Source: Mucilaginibacter sp. (GTDB taxonomy: Bacteria > Bacteroidota > Bacteroidia > Sphingobacteriales > Sphingobacteriaceae). Taken from it: 35,118 bases of DNA. Position 1 is the stretch's first letter. Every line of letters begins with the position of its first letter. Location: assembly GCA_016763755.1 (NCBI GenBank), contig JAESTD010000147.1, forward strand, positions 1 to 35,118. The letters run 5' to 3'. Of the stretch, positions 31,708-35,118 are shown in pieces. The notes under the pieces are model-generated. The model had not been told where the DNA came from. It worked only from the letters and a program-made list of their open reading frames with translations, and did not search any database. The position numbers were made by a program, and so were the translations under genes.

Positions 31708-32895
31708 ATGTTCAACAACAATACCATACAACGTTTCAAGGATATTGAAACACCTTTTTACTACTACGATCTTGGCGTGTTAAAAAATACGCTTGATGCC
31801 TGCCGCGATGCATCATCGAAATATAATTTCCATGTGCACTACGCCATGAAGGCCAATTTTAACCCAAAGGTTGTGGATATGGTGCAGTCATATGGCTTTG
31901 GCGCTGATTGCGTAAGTGGTAACGAGGTTAAGGCTGCCATTGAACATGGTTTTGATAAAGGTAAAGTGGTATTTGCCGGCGTGGGTAAGTCCGACAAAGA
32001 GATAAATGCCGCTTTAGATGCTGATATCTTCTGCTTTAATGTTGAATCAGTACAGGAGTTAGAGATCATCAATGAATTAGCCGCTGCTAAAGGCAAAGTC
32101 CCCGGTGTTGCCATCCGTATCAATCCTAATGTTGATGCACATACGCACCATTTTATCACCACTGGTTTAGATGAAAATAAATTCGGCATTAACACCTGGC
32201 AGTTGAACGAGGTGGCTGAGGCTTTGCGTAGTCTTAAAAACATTAAATTCCTGGGTATCCACTTTCACGTAGGTTCGCAAATTACCGATATGGAAGTTTA
32301 CCGCAATCTTTGTACCCGCATCAACGAAATAGGCGAGTGGTTTGAAGACCGCGGTTTTGCCATCAAAGTTTTAAACGCCGGTGGCGGATTAGGTGTGGAT
32401 TACTACAACCCGGACACCAATATCCCTGATTTTAAAAGCTACTTTGAAGTATTCAGCAAGTTTTTAAACGTTAAACCCGGTCAGGAAGTACACTTTGAAT
32501 TAGGCAGGGCTTTGGTAGCGCAGTCATCATCATTGATTTCGAGGGTACTATATGTTAAAAACGGACAAAAGAAAAACTTCCTGATACTGGATGCCGGGAT
32601 GACGGAACTAATGCGCCCGATGCTTTACCAGGCTTATCATTTTATTGAAAATTTAAGTCAAAAGTCAAAAATCGAAAGTCAAAGGTCTGAAGCAGAATCT
32701 CGAATCTTGAAATACGATGTGGTAGGACCTATCTGCGAGAGCACAGACTGTTTCAGAAAAGATGTGGATCTGCCGCAGTCATTCCGTGGCGACTTGATTG
32801 CTATTCGCACTGCAGGTGCTTATGGTGAAGTAATGGCATCAAACTACAATCTGCGTGATAAGGTTGAAAGCGTTTATTCAGAAACGGTAGGTTAA
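31708..32895 (+). CDS. lysA: Diaminopimelate decarboxylase
   Basis: The protein has 395 residues with an alanine-racemase-type barrel and a beta domain. Lys48 in HYAMKANFNP forms the Schiff base with PLP. HVGSQITD, LNAGGGLGVDYY and ELGRALVAQSS supply phosphate and substrate contacts, and GPICESTDCF carries the Cys-Glu-Ser motif donated across the dimer. AGAYGEVMASNYN closes the active site. The enzyme makes lysine from meso-diaminopimelate. Between residues about 315 and 335, where relatives have a short loop, the segment SQKSKIESQRSEAESRILK is encoded by a heptamer repeat (32656-32690). The reading frame is kept, so the enzyme is probably functional. The end overlaps the convergent lipoprotein gene by 18 bases. 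Confidence 0.96.
   Translation: MFNNNTIQRFKDIETPFYYYDLGVLKNTLDACRDASSKYNFHVHYAMKANFNPKVVDMVQSYGFGADCVSGNEVKAAIEHGFDKGKVVFAGVGKSDKEINAALDADIFCFNVESVQELEIINELAAAKGKVPGVAIRINPNVDAHTHHFITTGLDENKFGINTWQLNEVAEALRSLKNIKFLGIHFHVGSQITDMEVYRNLCTRINEIGEWFEDRGFAIKVLNAGGGLGVDYYNPDTNIPDFKSYFEVFSKFLNVKPGQEVHFELGRALVAQSSSLISRVLYVKNGQKKNFLILDAGMTELMRPMLYQAYHFIENLSQKSKIESQRSEAESRILKYDVVGPICESTDCFRKDVDLPQSFRGDLIAIRTAGAYGEVMASNYNLRDKVESVYSETVG
32656..32690 (+). repeat. Heptamer repeat (AGTCAAA family) inside lysA
   Basis: Units in order: AGTCAAA, AGTCAAA, AATCGAA, AGTCAAA, GGTCTGA. The first four parallel the array in the glycosyltransferase gene at 26941, including a C-G-A-A variant in third place. Confidence 0.85.
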
Positions 32896-33630
32896 ACCTA
32901 ATTGAGCGGCAGCATTGCTGAAATTTCCACTGAAAGCGGCGCTCATCCTACCCGTGAATTGTTTGTAACCAAGCGATATATTATCGCCAACAGTGTACAT
33001 ATTGCCTGAGCCTATTTCGGGAGTTGATTTTATAGCAGAATTTAGTGTGTTATTGAGGAAGAATTTCATACCAAAATTAAAATCTTCAGACAAACGAATA
33101 ATAAATTCGCTGAACACGCCAAGGCCCCATAATTCGTTTTGGCCTGAACTATTTACGCCAGGTACATCAATCACCGACCGACGGAACGCCAGGTAGTCAC
33201 CCGTTTCATGTATATAAGATAAGTCGATCCCAAAACGCCAATCGGTTATTTTTGTCGCTGAGTAAAAAGATGCCGATCCGTTAAAGCCATAACCCCTTAA
33301 GGTTTTTGAAGGCGGTGTCATTATTGAATCGTCCATACCCCGTTTGTAGGAGCCTGTATATGCTATTGCACCATAGCTAAAATTGTAATCTTTGATAGTA
33401 TGAGATCTGTAGATATTAAGTAGACCACCTCTAATTTCCCCCTGTCCGTTTGCTCCGCCGTGATCAAAAAAAGTCCCTGAAGCATAGAAGCGTGTGCGCA
33501 CGCTATCTTTCGAGTGAGGTTTCACCATATATTGAATATCGTTTTGATACAATGCAGGAGCGTAATAACGGGTTGAACAGGAACTGAGTGCAAAAACGGC
33601 AAGTAAAACCGTCGGGATAAAAAATTTCAT
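32878..33630 (-). CDS. Hypothetical lipoprotein with outer-membrane beta-barrel-like sequence
   Basis: The protein has 250 residues and a lipoprotein-type signal peptide with lipobox LSSC (Cys18). The rest is rich in alternating hydrophobic/polar stretches with Gly and aromatics (YNFSYGAIAYTG, GYGFNGSASFYSATKITDWRFGIDLSYI, GVFSEFIIRLSEDFNFGMKFFLNN) and ends in LGLTYRF, an aromatic C-terminal residue typical of proteins inserted by the BAM machinery. I count roughly eight candidate strands. Lipidation together with a small barrel is unusual, so one of the two readings may be wrong. I do not recognise a named family. Its 3' end overlaps lysA by 18 bases. Confidence 0.7.
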   Translation of the reverse strand: MKFFIPTVLLAVFALSSCSTRYYAPALYQNDIQYMVKPHSKDSVRTRFYASGTFFDHGGANGQGEIRGGLLNIYRSHTIKDYNFSYGAIAYTGSYKRGMDDSIMTPPSKTLRGYGFNGSASFYSATKITDWRFGIDLSYIHETGDYLAFRRSVIDVPGVNSSGQNELWGLGVFSEFIIRLSEDFNFGMKFFLNNTLNSAIKSTPEIGSGNMYTVGDNISLGYKQFTGRMSAAFSGNFSNAAAQLGLTYRF

Positions 33631-33842
33631 AAGGTTTGGCTATAGGTGGAAAGATAATAAAAAGAGTAAAGCTTTTTGAAGAAATTAGTTATTCCTGAAA
33701 GCTCTGCTTTAAATCAAACCGGAGTAAGACCGTTTTACGTATATCGAACAACCTCTTGATTTTGCAGCTTACTTAAGCGCATATTAAGACACCTGATGTA
33801 TCATTACGTAATTGCACAAACGTAACGGCATCTCTACACCGC

Positions 33843-34982
33843 ATGGATTATACGGAGCAACAAAGGCTTACGGCTGTCGACAGATTTAAAGAGCTCGACG
33901 CCAACATTACTGCCGATCTGAACGAACTGGTTAACCTGGTCGCCGAAATTTGCGAAACACCTGTTGCCTTGGTAACCCTGCTTGACGAAAGTAAGCAATG
34001 GTTTAAGGCCTCAGTAGGTACCGAAATAGATTGCACCCATAGGGAAATCTCGTTCTGTAATGCTACTATCCTTAACAATGGCATCTTTATTATCCCCGAT
34101 ACGTTGGCCGATATCAATTTTAAGGATAATCCCTTGGTCACCGGTGAACCTCACGTACGCTTTTATGCCGGGGCCACTTTGGTTACTAAAGATGGCTTTG
34201 CAATTGGTAGCCTCTGCGTAATTGATTTAAAACCACGCGAACTTACTGCTCATCAAAAGAAAACCCTAATGGTGATGGCCAAACAGGTGGTGCATTTGAT
34301 GGAACTTAACTGGAGCCTTAACACACTTGAAGAGAAGCGCCGTATAGAACAGGAGCAAAGCATTGCCATTACCGAGTCTGAGCTAAAGCTCAAAGCTATT
34401 TTTGACAGCTCTAACGATATGCATATGCTGGTGGATAATAATTTTGAAGTGATCGCCTTCAACAGATCTGCGGAGGCTTTTGTAATGCAAAATTATCACC
34501 ATGGTTTACTGCATCGCGATAATATTCTTGATTACACAGATCCGGATATATTAAGCCAGTTTAAGAAATGTTTTAGGATGGCTTTAGCAGGCAGGGCTAT
34601 TAAACGCGAGTGGCTTTTGATGGCCGGTACTGCAAATGCTTGCTGGAAGGTGACCACTTTTATCCCTGTAAAAAATAACGCCGGAGAAGTTATGGGCGTT
34701 GCCCTGAGTTCGGCAGATATTACACGTCATAAAAAGCAGGAAGCTTACATCAACGTACAAAATGAGGCGTTAAGGCGTATAGCATTGATCCAATCGCATG
34801 AGTTGCGCCGTCCTGTTGCATCATTGCTGGGTATTATGGACCTTATTAAAATGGAAAACATAACTTTCAACTACTTCGACCTGATGGAAGTTACTGTTAA
34901 TGAGTTGGACGAGAAAATAAGGGGAATAGTGAAAGACTCTGAAAATACCCTTGGCGGCAGGCACCTGTCTGTTGTAGCTTAA
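33843..34982 (+). CDS. GAF-PAS protein with histidine-kinase H-box but no ATPase domain
   Basis: The protein has 379 residues. A GAF domain (about 20-155) includes LVTLLDESKQWFKASVG, REISFCNATI and VRFYAGATLVTKDGFAIGSLCVID. A PAS domain follows (about 178-297; LKAIFDSSNDMHMLVDNNFEVIAFNRSA, ending in GVALSSADITRHKKQE). A dimerisation/H-box segment carries IQSHELRRPVASLLGIMDLI with His319. The chain then ends after about 60 residues, with no N, G1 or G2 boxes of a catalytic ATPase domain, and the next gene begins within 100 bases. It is cytoplasmic, with no membrane segments. It may be phosphorylated by another kinase or act as a dimerising sensor; this is inference. Confidence 0.85.
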   Translation: MDYTEQQRLTAVDRFKELDANITADLNELVNLVAEICETPVALVTLLDESKQWFKASVGTEIDCTHREISFCNATILNNGIFIIPDTLADINFKDNPLVTGEPHVRFYAGATLVTKDGFAIGSLCVIDLKPRELTAHQKKTLMVMAKQVVHLMELNWSLNTLEEKRRIEQEQSIAITESELKLKAIFDSSNDMHMLVDNNFEVIAFNRSAEAFVMQNYHHGLLHRDNILDYTDPDILSQFKKCFRMALAGRAIKREWLLMAGTANACWKVTTFIPVKNNAGEVMGVALSSADITRHKKQEAYINVQNEALRRIALIQSHELRRPVASLLGIMDLIKMENITFNYFDLMEVTVNELDEKIRGIVKDSENTLGGRHLSVVA

Positions 34983-35077
34983 TGTTATGTAAATGTTAAC
35001 TTCTGCTGCCTGTTTTAAGCAATGTAGTGATAATGCCAATTATTATACATACCTTGCGCGCTTTAATAAATATTATA

Positions 35078-35118
35078 ATGCAAAAACAAGGAACAGTTAA
35101 ATTTTTCAACGACACAAA
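35078..35118 (+). CDS. Cold-shock protein (CspA family), partial
   Basis: The reading frame from the ATG at 35078 encodes MQKQGTVKFFNDTK up to the right edge. This is the first strand of a cold-shock domain (usual form M..GTVKFFN..KGFGFI), a small RNA- and single-strand-DNA-binding beta barrel of about 65 residues that acts as an RNA chaperone. The rest lies outside the window. The 95-base leader separating it from the GAF-PAS gene is AT-rich, but no structure can be claimed from it. Confidence 0.85.
   Translation, partial: MQKQGTVKFFNDT

Overview
The window looks like a chromosomal segment of a free-living Bacteroidota bacterium, most likely Sphingobacteriaceae (Mucilaginibacter/Pedobacter type). 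The reasons are a SusC/SusD outer-membrane pair under a FecI/FecR-type sigma/anti-sigma pair, lipoproteins with charged residues directly after the lipid-bearing Cys, promoter boxes of the TTTG-N18/19-TAnnTTTG type instead of -35/-10, poor Shine-Dalgarno signals, and several dispersed palindromic or heptameric repeats that I recall from this group. The genus assignment is inference from sequence style.

Layout. 1-6781 is accessory metabolism: a DHFR/RibD-like reductase cut by the left edge, a GNAT acetyltransferase, a short-chain dehydrogenase followed by an AraC regulator, a secreted transglutaminase-like protein, and a minus-strand pair of a sugar isomerase-like TIM barrel and a 14-helix MFS exporter. 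6948-20432 is a polysaccharide-utilisation locus (PUL): ECF sigma factor, FecR anti-sigma factor, SusC with a signalling STN domain, SusD, a SusE-like lipoprotein, a GH76 endo-alpha-1,6-mannanase lipoprotein, a GH125 exo-alpha-1,6-mannosidase and a GtaA/DUF4965-family protein. The enzyme set points to an alpha-1,6-mannan backbone (fungal mannan or actinobacterial lipomannan). In the model, the surface GH76 cuts the chain, SusCD imports the pieces, and GH125 trims them in the periplasm, while substrate-loaded SusC signals through FecR to the sigma factor.

20593-27089 holds a metallo-beta-lactamase-fold hydrolase, a DUF3820 protein, an acyltransferase-3 membrane protein, a small XRE regulator, a WbqC-CorA pair on the minus strand, and a lipid A acyltransferase-like gene overlapping a family 2 glycosyltransferase. 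27254-32895 is core metabolism: aroQ, xerD, a phosphohexomutase, aspartate kinase and diaminopimelate decarboxylase. The right end has an outer-membrane-like lipoprotein, a GAF-PAS protein that stops right after a histidine-kinase H-box, and the start of a cold-shock protein.

The most notable unexplained structure is on the minus strand across the susC leader. A promoter-like sequence (8939-8910) reads into a strong intrinsic terminator (8818-8784), predicting an antisense RNA of about 120 nt covering the susC start region. This arrangement resembles the DonS-type cis-antisense RNAs of Bacteroides PULs. Also notable are a four-unit heptamer repeat that has entered the coding sequence of both lysA and a glycosyltransferase, and a nested palindrome between the sigma and anti-sigma genes. 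No tRNA, rRNA, CRISPR array, insertion sequence or gene-free stretch above 300 bases was seen.
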